From positions 236,819,661 to 236,883,660 of the forward strand of contig CM042685.1 of assembly GCA_023614405.1 (NCBI GenBank): 64,000 bases of DNA. The letters run 5' to 3'. The position numbers were made by a program, and so were the translations under genes. The DNA comes from Avena insularis (lineage: Eukaryota > Streptophyta > Magnoliopsida > Poales > Poaceae). Below, piece after piece: positions 43,009-54,565 of this stretch (positions are counted from its first letter, which is position 1; each line of letters begins with the position of its first letter). The notes beneath the pieces were generated by a model. That model was given only the letters and a program-made list of their open reading frames with translations, was not told the origin of the DNA and did no database searches.

Positions 43009-45690
43009 CTTAAGATATTTTTATATCTCGTACCGAAAGTAAGCACGGATTAAACATGTGCAAAGGCCTATTTAGCTTATAAAATCTATTTTATTAAGTT
43101 TATGATTGAACAATAGTTCATCATTAGTGTTTGGTTCTATTTACCCCTATCATTAGCATCTTTCCAGTTTAAAGAAGAGAATATTATAACAAGATAGACA
43201 TGAAGTTCAACTTTTGTGGAACACTTCCACCATTTTTTATATGGCATCAGTTAACGGTCTTGACATCCTAGTAACCAATATAAACCTTATTCATGGGTGT
43301 TTCAATCATGTCATATGCTCTAAAACAACCTTAGCTTTTCACTTTCCATGGCTAGCCAAATCCTTGAGTGCCTACCTCTTCAACAATTTTCCCTAGAGCA
43401 TATGTATTTAAATACCCATGACCCTTAGTTTATTCATTGATTACTAAGTAGAACAAGAGTATCTCATGTCCCCTTGTTATCATTCCTTCCACCTTTTATC
43501 TTACAAAACCATTTTATGTTTCATAAATCATTACCACCTTTTTGATGGTTGTGCCTTCAAGTTCGTGGTCACCCCACAACCAGCTTCTCTATGACAACCA
43601 TAACCATAAGAGCAATATTATTTGGAAGCTAAATAAAACAAGGAACATGAGAAATATACTTGGAATAGCATTGATTCTATATAGGTATGTATGGTGTATG
43701 CTATAGTAATTGGTTTTAAGGGTATTTGGATAAACAAGCTTTGCTTGTATAGGAATTTTTGGGCTAGCAAAAAGATCTACAAGTATGCCATTGGATCCAT
43801 AGTTCCCAACATTTAGCATCACACAATGCTCCTTAGTATTAGACATAAATGTATATGAGAAAAAGGTATCACGAAATAAGGCACTATCAAATTATCATTC
43901 ATTGAAGTATTTGAGCTAGCAACACTAAGCATGACTTCGAATTTCAACCTTTTGCTTTTATTCCCTTTTTATTTTGATAGCACACAACTCATTCTCATCA
44001 AGGAATTTAATCATGGGATAGATTGTTTCAGTAGATATTTCCTAAGAATGCAAAACATATATCATGGTGGTTTCATTTATTCTCAAGGCAACATGCAAAA
44101 CAACACATAAAATTAGACAAAGACGCTCCAAGTTTCTATGATCATTCTATGTTGCTCAAAAACAAAGTTTAGAGGTTTCCAAACCAAGAATTTGATAGGT
44201 TAAGTGGGTGCCTTGGTAATCCCCAATCTTATGGTCTTCACAATTCTTGGATAACTCTTATTGTGGTGTTCCTCCATTCCCAGTCAAAAAACTTCAACAT
44301 GAAACTTTCTCCCATTTCTTTTCTATGTGGTGACAATAGTGGTACAAAGATATAGTTCTAGATGTGATAAAATCCCCAAATAAAATTTGGTTTTAAATTT
44401 CCAGAGAGTTAATTAAGTGGCCAATATCCATAAATATCAAAATACTTAAAAAGAATCAAATCAAAACTCAAAAGGCCACTCTTGCAACAAAAGACAGATT
44501 CTTTCTAGAAAAACAACAATTGCAGAACGTATTTATTTTGCCCACTTAAACATGTCAAAAATGATAGAATATTTTTGTGCTTATAGAGGATGAAAAGTTG
44601 TAAATTCAGTAGAAAATTTAGCTCAATATAGGAGTTACAGAAAAAATCATAAAAATCATTTGGTAAATAACAGCGTGCAGAAATTTTCAACTCCAAATAT
44701 ATGTTTCAACTTTTAACATCCAAAATGGGTAAATCTTGGTACTTTATTTTTGTAAATATTAAAAAAAGATAAAACCTTTATTTTAACAAATAAAAAATGT
44801 GAAAAAACCAAAAATCTAAAAGAATAAAAAAGAATCAAGATAAGCAAACAAAGAAAAAACAAAATCTTTTTGTTATTTTTGTTTTTTGAAAGATGAAAAG
44901 CAAGAAGCAAACAAAAATGATAAAGCATAAAATATTTTTGTTGTTTGGGTTTTATAAAAACAAGAAAAAAATTAAAAAACATAAAATCTTTTTGTTGTTT
45001 TTGTTTTAAGGAAAAACAAGAACCAAATGAGTAACCATAAAATGTTTTAAAGATTTAAAAACAAAAGGCAAGAAGAAGCAAAAAGAACCAAATAAAAATA
45101 ATTTTTTTGGTATTTTGTTTTTATAAAAATTATGCAAAATAAGATCCACACAAAACAAAAAGGTAACTAAAACATGGTTTCCACAAACATACAAACAAAA
45201 ACATCAAGGTAAAACTAAAACATGAGTTTGGAATGATATTACTTGAAATACTTGAAAGAAGAGGGGGATGTGTGGGCATCCCCAAGCTTGTGGTCTTCCT
45301 AGTTCTTGTCTTGTACTTATTTCTCATCATATCATGTCACTCATCTCAAACAAAGAAATATTTTCATCTTCATTTTACTTTAATGCCTACAAAATGTTTA
45401 GTTCTCTAAACAAATGATATAATAGTTTCTACCATGATGCAAACTTTAGTAGTTATTGGGAAACCATTTTATTCAAGAAGCTAATATATTACAAAAGAGA
45501 CGTTCTTTTTGTTTTGTTTTTATATGGGTAAAGTTTTAATGATATAGGCTTTGAAATGGTTCCATTGGCATGAACAACATATGCTCAAGGTCGACCCCAA
45601 CTTCTCCATTACTAATCCTTCTCATTTGCTTTCCAAGATTTTATATTTAGTTAAAATCTTAAACTAATTTTTAAATAACAGTAGCTAAAG
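43009..45690 (-). other. Element C internal region, right part (non-coding)
   Basis: The sequence continues the internal region of C from 12905 after the CACTA target duplication. It is AT-rich with no gag or pol. Blocks such as tccccaagcttgtggtct at 45280 resemble 49945 and 49999 in element D (cccaagctttg, tccccaagcttgagc), so C and D share their long non-coding internal stretch. The right boundary is not sharp; no 5' LTR or gag of C is seen. Confidence 0.5.
44760..45190. repeat. AT-rich degenerate tandem array
   Basis: A block ataaaatctttttgttgttttt followed by aaggaaaaacaagaagc recurs about every 80-90 bp with many changes (44860, 44930, 44980, 45090). Confidence 0.6.
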
Positions 45691-46397
45691 ATATTTGCGA
45701 TTTATATTTTCGTGCCCTTGGTTCATTAGTTGTACTCACTTTTCCCTAGCCGCTTAACTTTTCCTCATTTTTGTCCATCTCCTACTATAAAACTCTCACA
45801 CGGTCTGAAACTCGTTGATCGTCAGCCTTGACGTTACATGCTGACAAGTGGGGTAGTATTCAGTCGGGTCCCATAGTGGACCCTCGCCATTACGTGCTGA
45901 CAAGTGAGGCCGCGGTCTGTCGGGTCACGTAGTGGACCCTTGCCGTTACATGCCAACAAGTGGGGTCGTGTTAAGTTGGTTCCCGTAGTGTACACCTCTC
46001 TCCACTTATCTAGATCAGCATGGGACCCACATGTTATCCACGTGAGCATCGGACCCACATCTTATCCATGTGATCTAGCCCCTTGCCCGCTCACGTGTCG
46101 TTTCCTCCCCTTTCTTCTTCTTCTTATCTGGCTACAATGGCCCTTCTCTGGCGATGCCGGACCTTTGTCGAACTTCACTTTGGCCTCCCGTTCGTCTTGG
46201 CCGCAGTATGGTGTCATCTCTTTGACCTATGTGAAGGATGACAATGGCAACCGTGCATAGAGAAGGTTAGATCTCGCACCAAAATGTTCTGATTAGAAGG
46301 GGCGCTTACTATGGAGAATGCGGCCGGAGAGCCATTCCGATGATTTAATTGGTTTATCGATTTAATGTCTCGGCTGCAATCAAGTGAATCTATGAGG
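45691..46397. other. Unassigned stretch between C and D
   Basis: No recognised TE ends. 45780-46010 holds a three-unit minisatellite. 46080-46260 is more GC-rich and has an open plus-strand frame (45904-46260), but no family is recognised and the frame covers the repeat, so I do not call a gene. It could be an old promoter/5' gene fragment. Confidence 0.4.
45831..45997. repeat. Three-unit 56-bp minisatellite
   Basis: Three units of (g/a)ttac(a/g)tgc(t/c)(g/a)acaagtg(g/a)gg followed by tcgggtcccatagtggaccctcgcc-like sequence, at about 45831, 45888 and 45944, with several mismatches each. Confidence 0.85.
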
Positions 46398-47944
46398 TGA
46401 TGATGCCCAACACTGTCGTGGGACGCTTCGTTGGAAACCCCAAGAGCAAGGTGTGATGAGCACATCAGAAAGTTTTCCCTCGGTAAGAAACCCAGGTTAT
46501 CGAACAAGTAGGAGGAAGGAAACGTCACACAGGCGTTGCAAGCAACGCGGAGACCTGCACAACACAAACTCAAGACTTTGCCCCAATGAATCAGTGAGGT
46601 TGTCAAGCTCACCGGTTTGTTGTAACAAAGAATTAAACGTATGGTGTGGAAGGTAATGGTTTGCAGCAAGTAAACAAGTAACAATGGAAGATGTATCAAT
46701 GGTAAAGATTGGACCAGCGTCCATAGTTCACTAGAGGTGCTCTCCTTAGATGAACAACATGGCATGAAGGGTAAACAAATTACAGAAGGGCAATTGACAG
46801 GAACTGAGCTAGGCATAACAATGCAATACCAGTCAAAAATATCCTATAAGATTTGATTGGGCAATACAACAATATACATAGACCGCCATCCAACTACATC
46901 TATGACTAGAAGTACACCTTTAGTTTATCATTCGAACCCCCTCCAGTATTAAGTTGCAAGCAACAAAAAACTAATTTAAGCAAAGTGTGTAAGGTAAATA
47001 ATCAACTTGTTCTATGAACAAGAGACCGTTATTTTCTCCCTAGTAGCAACAACACATCTACAACCGAAGAGATTTCTGTCACTTCCCTTGGAAACTAGAG
47101 GCATGAACCCACTATCGAGCATAAATACCCCCTCTTAGAGTCACTAGCAACTACTCGGCCAAGATAGCTACTAACAAAGGAGAGCATGCAAGATCACAAA
47201 CAACACAAACATGATAGAATCATAAAGACAAAACCATTAATCAATCTGATATAGTAATCTCAATATCCATCGGATCCCCGCGAACACAACATGCATGATT
47301 ACAAATAGATTAGATCTTGATCATGAACGGAGCTCACAAGATCTATACATGAAAGCACAAGGAGGAGATACAACCATCTAGATACTACATGGACCCATAG
47401 TCCAAGGTGGAACTACTCACGCATCATACCTGAGAGAAGGCCTCCGGGATGATTTCCCCACCGGCAGGGTGCCGGGAAGAACTTCAGATCCCCCCGATCT
47501 AGGGACGACGGTGGCGGCGGCTACAGAAGGTTTCATGGAGTTTTGATCGGGTCCTTAGGGTTTCTGCATCGGGGGCTTCTTATAGGCAAAGAGGCGTGGC
47601 CGGGAGGCGACCAGGGGGGCACACCCTACCCAGGTGCGGGCCCACCCCTGGCCGCGCCTAGGGGGGTTTGGCCACCCGGGTTTGCTTCTCCGTCTCATCT
47701 TCTGGATTCTGTCGCCCACGGTAAAATATTGACTTTGGCTTTTGTGCCGTCCAATTTCGAGAATATTGATTTTCTGCCTTTCTGGAACCAAAAACAGAAG
47801 AAAACAGGAAACTGGCACTGTAGCAACTTGTTAATAGGTTAGTTCTAGAAAATGTATAAAAACACCTCAAAGTGTAGACAAAGCAAAGTAGATACTAAAC
47901 AAACATGGAGCATAAAAAATTATAGATACGTTTCCGACGTATCA
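46398..47944 (-). repeat. Element D: 3' LTR (1,547 bp)
   Basis: Starts TGATGATGCCCAACACTGTCG and ends CGACGTATCA. On the minus strand it begins TGATACGTCGGAAACG, the typical start of Triticeae Athila-like LTRs. TATA-like CCTATAAGAAG on the minus strand at 47576-47586. Confidence 0.9.
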
Positions 47945-50641
47945 AGCATCCCCAAGCTTAACTCCTGCTCGTCCTCGAGTAGGTAAGTGATAAAAAGAAT
48001 ATTTTTTGAGGTGACATGCACCATCAAAACCAAGATGAAACCATTTGCAAGCATTGAAAGTTGGGATCAAAGAGCTCTAAACATGTGCATGAAAGATGTA
48101 ATTCTAACAATAACACATAGTAACTATGCATGCAACATGAAAGGCTACAAACAAAGATCATGAATAACATGCATTGAAAAACGTTTGTTTGTTTCACATA
48201 TAGAAAACATGGCATAGTGGCATTCAGCTTGTCCTTCAAAGAGTAGCAAATAGATGTATAAGACACCTTAAAAGTTCACAAGGGTGCCTAGATACAAATA
48301 GCACAAGAACAAGTAATATCACAATATGCATCAATCAATAAGTTTTGGGACACTACACATAGAATGACAAGTATTCTCTCTTAATGGTGCCTAAAGGTAC
48401 AAGGTGGAGACTCAAATAATGGTGGAAGAAAGGCCCTTCACAAAGGGAAGCAGGGATTTCAATTTTCAAAAAGAGCTTCCAAAAATTATGGTACTTGTTA
48501 GCTTTCAGCCCTCATTGCCCCTATCATAAGCATCTTGAAGTGATTAAGGTTAAAGTGAACAAACTATGGAGTATATGCTTGACAAATTATAAGTTGGCAA
48601 TCTCAAGTCCCTTGAATATGAGGGCCACACCTCATGCTACTCAACTTCAGTCACCTGTAAGTTCATGTCATTGTAAGTACATGCGTATCATAGAGAACCG
48701 CCAACGGGGTACCCTTGCACATGGTACAGGAGCTATCCCATAACCAAAATGATAAGGCAAGCAGACAATGAGCATCTCAGCAATATTTTTATTTACTATA
48801 TGCATAGCTTTTTATTGAGGATGCTTCATAGATAGCTCAATATCGTGATGCTTCAAGTTTCCACCATTATTAGGCATGGATTAGGCTAGCGGCCCAGGCG
48901 TTTCTCTAACACAAAATACATACTCCATGGACTTACAAGTTCCCTCTTTCTTTCACACCGGTGACATCCATAGACAAAAGAGCATGATATCAACTGAGTA
49001 CAATGTACAAGTGCAATATTGAAAACGTTCCCCGTGACAGCACGGTTCTGCTAATTCCAACGTATAAGTGCAAGCATATACAACATAGATGACACAATGG
49101 TTCAAGTTTATTAGGGGCAAAGTATATAAAGTGTGCCATCAAGTTTGTGAGGGATTTAATCACTAAGTTTTCACATAACCAAATAGTTTTTAATTGGAAG
49201 ATAGCTAAAAACGAGAATATACTTGGAATGGTGTAACACACCATACATAGGAATTTATAGTGGACACTTTGGAATAACTTGGTTTCTTGGGAGTTGGAAG
49301 CATGAGTAGATCTTACTCATACAAGTGGAGGCTAGCAAAAGACTAGGATGAACCAACTAAGAGAGCAATAATGGCCATAATCATGCAGAGCAACAAAGCA
49401 TTACTAATCAAAGCGTAGAGTGGTACTACAAGTCAAGGACTAGATGATCATAGAGTCTATGGTGACTTGTCATAGTTATAACATGGTATGAGCATGTGCC
49501 AAGTCAACCCAAACAAAGCATCAAAGGAGAATACCACAATACTATGCTTTTGCATGCTAAACAATGCATAATTTCTTCAAGGCACACTAAGCAATCCCAA
49601 TTGTTTGGAACAAGACATGCTAAATCAATAATCACTAAGCATAAGGTCAAAACAACACCTAGCATGTTATGCTAAAGTCTAAGTCACAGTCAATGCAAGC
49701 TCCTCTTGCACTTTCAAGCAAGAACTTACTACTCCTTTCCAACACCAAGCAACTTATTTGCAAAACAACAAAGCGAGAACAGGGTCCAAACTACTTTATT
49801 CAAGAAAATTAAACAACTTAGCAAACCAAATGAAAACTAAGACGCTCCAAGAACAACACAACTTGTGCATGAAACAATAAAAACAAAGTGTCTAGACAGA
49901 CCTGAGCTTTTTATTGATGAAGAAGGGGATGCCTTGGGCATTCCCAAGCTTTGACGCTTATACCTCTTGGATATTTCTTGGGGTGACACTGGGGTGGAAT
50001 CCCCAAGCTTGAGCTTTTTTCCATTCTTCATCCCATTACATCATTCTCTCTTTACACCTGAAATTTTTCCTTCATACAAAACTTCACACAATCTTCATTA
50101 GCAACATTAGTGTATTCAAAAGATATTAGACCTTAGGCAAAGCTTTGGAACAGCAAAAAAATTCACTGAAAACAAGCTACTGTAGTAACTCCTTCAAAAA
50201 TCTCAATTCCCCAAAAGAGAACTCAAAAAGGAATCAATGATAAGCAAATGCAAATAATGGCAGAAATCTGTCAAAACAGACCAGCAGGTAGACACCGATT
50301 TTTTCAAAGACCTTATATTGCTCAAATAAAAAAGTGTTAAACTAACGAAAGTTAGCTAACATACTGGGGGATTTATTCATAAATTGTGAGCTCAATCGGA
50401 GTTACAGAGACTCCTCACGAATTTTTATGGTGGAGGACAGAAATCTGTTTCGGGACAGCAACTCCCCAAATCTTACTTCCCTCTCATTAGAGGTCATTCT
50501 TGGCACAAAAAGAAAATAAAAAGGATAAGGAGAGGTCATTACTGAAGTAATAACTTCCAAGACTCAAGGAAACTCTTGGGTTATCTTCCAACAAGTACTT
50601 TTCTTTAACGCCTTTAAGTTAGGCACAAGAAGCAAGAAGAA
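47945..50641 (-). other. Element D: polypurine tract and long non-coding internal region
   Basis: Minus strand TTAAGCTTGGGGATGCT at 47945-47961 is the polypurine tract next to the LTR. The remaining 2.7 kb is AT-rich with no conserved pol motif on either strand; the position where pol belongs in Athila elements is empty. Confidence 0.7.
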
Positions 50642-51241
50642 TCAAGTATTTTCAAATGAGGCAGCATTAACATCAAACCTTGCTTTCAAAGGAGGAGCAA
50701 AAAGCAACTTCTCTCTCCTCATAGGGAAGTGTTCAATACCTTTCTTGAATGGAAAATGATATTTAATGGTGCCTTCTTTCATATCAATGATGGCGCCAAC
50801 TATTCTAAGAAAAGGTCTTCCCAAAGTAATAGGACAAGAAGCATTGTATTCAACATCCAAAACATAGAAATCCACAGGGACATAAGCATTGTTAACCATA
50901 ATGAGAACATCATTAATACTCCCCATGAGTTTCTTCTTAGCATTATCATTGAGTGGGACATCCAAATAACAATCTTCCAAAGGTTGCAAATCAAGCATTT
51001 CATAAATCTTCCTAGGCATAATAGAGACACTAGAACCAAGATCACATGAAGCTTTGAGATCAAAGTCATTCACTTGCACATTAATAAAGGGTTCCCAACT
51101 ATCTTCTACTTTCCTAAGAATAGAAGCTTTGTGTTTTAGCTTCTCTTCCTTAATTTTCACAAGAGCATCTGTAATATGTTTAGTTATAGCAACATGCATA
51201 TCACTAGCATCAGGACTTCTAGCAAGCTTTTGCAAGAACAT
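50642..51241 (-). CDS. Element D: aspartic protease region (199 aa)
   Basis: The open frame holds a retropepsin-like fold: FINVQVNDFDLKASCDLGSS near residues 72-92, with Asp-Leu-Gly where autonomous families have Asp-Thr/Ser-Gly, then SIMPRKIYEMLDLQP, DFYVLDVEYNASCPITLGRP near 140 and FLRIVGAIIDMKEGTIKYHF near 160. Asp-Leu-Gly is usual in Athila-type elements. Upstream the frame is continuous in principle with gag copy 2 but a stop intervenes. It ends with a stop and no RT follows. Confidence 0.75.
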   Translation of the reverse strand: MFLQKLARSPDASDMHVAITKHITDALVKIKEEKLKHKASILRKVEDSWEPFINVQVNDFDLKASCDLGSSVSIMPRKIYEMLDLQPLEDCYLDVPLNDNAKKKLMGSINDVLIMVNNAYVPVDFYVLDVEYNASCPITLGRPFLRIVGAIIDMKEGTIKYHFPFKKGIEHFPMRREKLLFAPPLKARFDVNAASFENT

Positions 51242-52703
51242 AATTACTTCAGAAATATTTCAACCATCTATATCAAATTCAAACTTAGCATCACTAGTAA
51301 TAGGCTCAATAGGCTTAGGCATAGTAGGAGGAGGAACAGGGACTACTTGTGGTTTAGTGGTGATAGTGCACACACTATTGTTTCTATCAATTTCAGCTTC
51401 CCTTTCCCACTTAGCATGAAGTTGGGCTAACAATCTAACATTCATCAATAGTAACTTGTATGGCATGAGCAGTAGCAAAAGTATTTTCCATGGTTTCAGG
51501 TTTAGAAGCCATTTTATTAATCAAGGAGGACTGTGCTTTAGACAAAGAGGATATGTTTTTCTCAACAGTTAAAAGTTTTTCCTCTACAGTTTTGTTGAAA
51601 GTAATTTGTTTACTAATAAAGTCTTTGAGCATGACTTAGAGTTCAGAGGGGGCACTTCTAGCATTGTTGTAAGAGTTTCCATAGGAATTGCCATTATTAG
51701 GAGGATAAGGCCTATAATTGTTGTTACCACCAAAATTATTCCTATAAGCATTGTTGTTGAAATTGTTGTTTCTAATGAAGTTCACATCAACTTTCTCTTC
51801 TTGAGCAACCAAAGAGGCTAAAGGAACACTATTAGCATCTTGAGGAGCTTTCCCATTAACAAGCATAGCCATAATAACATCAATCTTATCACTCAAAGAG
51901 GAGGTTTCCTCAACAAAATTTACCTTCTTACCATGTGGAGCTCTTTTAGTGTGCCATTAAGATTAGTTAACCATCATATTATCATGGAGCTTTGTTGCAT
52001 CTCCCATGGTGAGGCCCATGAAGGTACCTCCAGCAGCTGAATCAAACAGGTTTCTTGAGGAGAAGTTCAAACCTGCATAAAAAGTCTGGATAATCATCCA
52101 AGCAGTGAGTCCATGAGTGGGGCAATTCTTAACCAAAGGTTTCATTCTTTCCCAAGCTTGAGAAACATGTTCATTATCAAGTTTTTTAAATTTCATAATA
52201 TCACTTCTCATTGATATAATCTTAGCAGGAGGATAGTACTTTCCAATAAAAGCATCTTTGCACTTAGTGCAAGAATCAATACTATTTCTAGGCAAGGATA
52301 GCAACCATTCTTTAGCTTTTCCTCTCAAGGAGAAAGGAAAAAGCTTGAGCTTAATAATATCTCCATCTACATCCTTATACTTTTGCATCTCACAAAGTTC
52401 AACAAAGTTATTGAGATGGGCAACAACATCATCAGAACTAGCACCAGAAAATTGCTCTCTCATCACAAGATTCAACAAAGAATGCTTAATTTCATAAAAG
52501 GTAGCATCAGGAGCAGGTGGAGCAATAGGTGTGCTAAGGAAATCATTGTTGTTGGTGCTAGTGAAGTCACACAACTTGGTGTACTCAGTAGAGTTCATTT
52601 TGGCAAAGGTGGGCAAGCCGAAAACAGCAGCAGCAGCTAGAGCAAGAACTAATTTTTTGTGTTTTTGAATAAAGAAAGCAAACCAAACTAGATTATATTT
52701 TTT
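51171..52703 (-). pseudogene. Element D: gag copy 2 (tandem duplicate)
   Basis: The 51963-52616 piece has the Gag core: VMREQFSGASSDDVVAHLNNF near residue 52, SLRGKAKEWLLSLPRNSID near 95, GLTAWMIIQTFYAGLNFSSR near 170. Pieces 51636-51896, 51435-51632 and 51260-51478 give the Asn-rich linker (FIRNNNFNNNAYRNNFGG) and C-terminal helical part. The frame is broken by at least two stops/frameshifts. The unit matches 52704-54219 along its whole length. Confidence 0.88.
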
Positions 52704-54219
52704 GTAATGTGTTTGGTGAAAGCAACATGCATATCACTATCATCAGGACTTCTAGCAAGATTTTGCAAGAACATAATCACTACAGAAATATTGCAACCAT
52801 CAATACAAAGTCAAACTTAGCATCACTAGTGGTAGGCATAGTAGGAGGAGGATTAGGGGCTACTTGTGGTTTAGTGGTGATGGTGCACACACTATTGTTT
52901 CTATCAATTTCAGCTTCCCTTTCCCACTTAGCATGAAGTTGAGATAATAGCCTAACATTCTCATGAATAGTAACTTGTATGGCATGAGCAGTAGCAAAGG
53001 TGTTTTCCATAGTTTCAGGTTTAGCAGCCATTTTATTAACCAAGGAAGTTTGAGCTTCAGACAAAGAGAATATTCTTCTCAATAGTTAAAAGCTTTTCCT
53101 CAATAGTCTTATTGAAGGTGGTTTGTTTACTAATAAAGTCCTTGAGCATGACTTCAAGTTTAGAGGGGGTACTTCTAGCATTATTGTAAGAGTTTCCAGA
53201 TGAATTGCCATTATAAGGAGGATAAGGCCTATAATTGTTGTTCCTATCAAAATTATTCCTGTACGCATTGTTATTGAAATTGTTGTTTCTAATGAAGTTC
53301 ACATCAACTTGCTCTTATTGAGCAACCAAAGAGGCTAAGGGAACACTATTAGGATCTAGAGAAGCTTTCCCATTAACAAGCATAGCCATAATAACATCAA
53401 TCTTTTCACTCAAAGAGGAAGTTTCCTCAACAGAATTTACCTTCTTACCATGTGTAGCTCTCTCAACATGCCATTCAAAGTAGTTAACCATCATATTATC
53501 AAGGAGCCTTATTGCAGCACCCAAAGTGGGGCCCATAAAGGTACCTCCAGCAGCAGAATCCAACAGATTTCTTGAGGAGAAGTTCAAACCTGCATAAAAA
53601 GTCTGGATAATCATCCAAGCAGTGAGTCCATGATTAGGGCAATTCTTAACCAAAGATTTCATTCTTTCCCAAGCAGGAGCAACATGTTCACTATCAAGCT
53701 GTTTAAATTTCATAATGTCACTTCTCATAGATATAATCTTAGCAGGAGGATAGAACTTTCCAATAAAAGCATCTTTCCACTTAGTGCAAGAATCAATACT
53801 ATTTTTAGGAAAAGAAAGCAACCATTCTTTAGCTTTTCCCCTCAAGGAAAGCAAAAATCTTGAGCTTAATAATATCTCCATCTACATCCTTATACTTTTG
53901 CATCTCACAAAGTTCAACAAAGTTATTGAGATGGGCAACAACATCATCAGAACTAGCACCAGAAAATTGCTCTCTCATCACAAGATTCAACAAAGAATGC
54001 TTAATTTCATAAAAGGTAGCATCAGGAGCAGGTGGAGCAATAGGTGTGCTAAGGAAATCATTGTTGTTGGTGCTAGTGAAGTCACACAACTTGGTGTACT
54101 CAGTAGAGTTCATTTTGGCAAAGGTGGGCAAGCCGAAAACAGCAGCAACAGCTAGAGCAAGAACTAATTTTTTGTGTTTTTGAATAAAGAAAGCAAACCA
54201 AACTAGATTATATTTTTTG
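52704..54219 (-). pseudogene. Element D: gag copy 1 (next to the primer-binding site)
   Basis: Same protein as copy 2: the start MNSTEYTKLCDFTSTNNN is near 54114, the Gag core follows and a frameshift near 53850 splits the core (53829-54641 versus 53315-53881), a stop near 53315 precedes the Asn-rich linker (53057-53302), and the C-terminal piece is 52780-53082. The outer boundary at 54219 equals 52703 in copy 2: both share tagattatattttttg, after which they diverge. Confidence 0.88.
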
Positions 54220-54326
54220 GAGTTTTCGAAAAGAGGATTACAAAACCAAGAAAAAGAAACTAAGCAAACTAAAAACAAAGTAAAGAGAAAGGAAGTGGAG
54301 GACTCCACTTGTGAATACGTCCTTAG

Positions 54327-54346
54327 CCTCCCTAGCAACGGCGCCA
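54327..54346 (-). other. Element D: primer-binding site
   Basis: Minus strand TGGCGCCGTTGCTAGGGAGG, eight bases inside the LTR. TGGCGCCGTTGC matches the tRNA-Asp-type primer site common in Athila-like elements. Confidence 0.8.
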
Positions 54347-54354
54347 GAAAAGCT

Positions 54355-54565
54355 TGATGACGCCCAGCACTATCGTGAGATGCTTCGTTAGAAACCCCAA
54401 GAGCAAGGTGTGATGAGCACAGCAGCAAGTTTTCCCTTAGTAAGAAACCGAGGTTATCAAACCAGTAGGAGGAAGGAAACGTCACACAGGTGTTGCAAGC
54501 AACGCGGAGACCTGCACAACACAAACTCAAGACTTTGCCCCAATGAATCAGTGAGGTTGTCAAGC
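54355..54565 (-). repeat. Element D: 5' LTR, first 211 bp, cut by element G
   Basis: Matches 46398-46608 (tgatgacgcccagcactatcg against tgatgatgcccaacactgtcg). At 54566 the match ends in the LTR of G; the last five bases caagc are the expected target duplication. Confidence 0.9.

Larger units (their letters stand above)
46398..54565 (-). mobile_element. Element D: non-autonomous Athila-like element with duplicated gag
   Basis: The 3' LTR is 46398-47944, the primer-binding site 54327-54346 and the 5' LTR starts at 54355 and is cut at 54565 by element G. The first 211 bp of the 5' LTR match the 3' LTR start closely. Between them are 2.7 kb of non-coding sequence, a protease ORF and two tandem gag copies. 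No RT, RNase H or integrase is present, so this copy depends on another element for movement. The left target duplication is 46393-46397 (tgagg) by position, unverified because the right side is off the window. Confidence 0.85.

Noticed and set aside
45904..46260. 118-residue plus-strand ORF as a host gene.
   Set aside because: It overlaps a minisatellite, has no recognised domain and no splice context. Described as an unassigned stretch instead.
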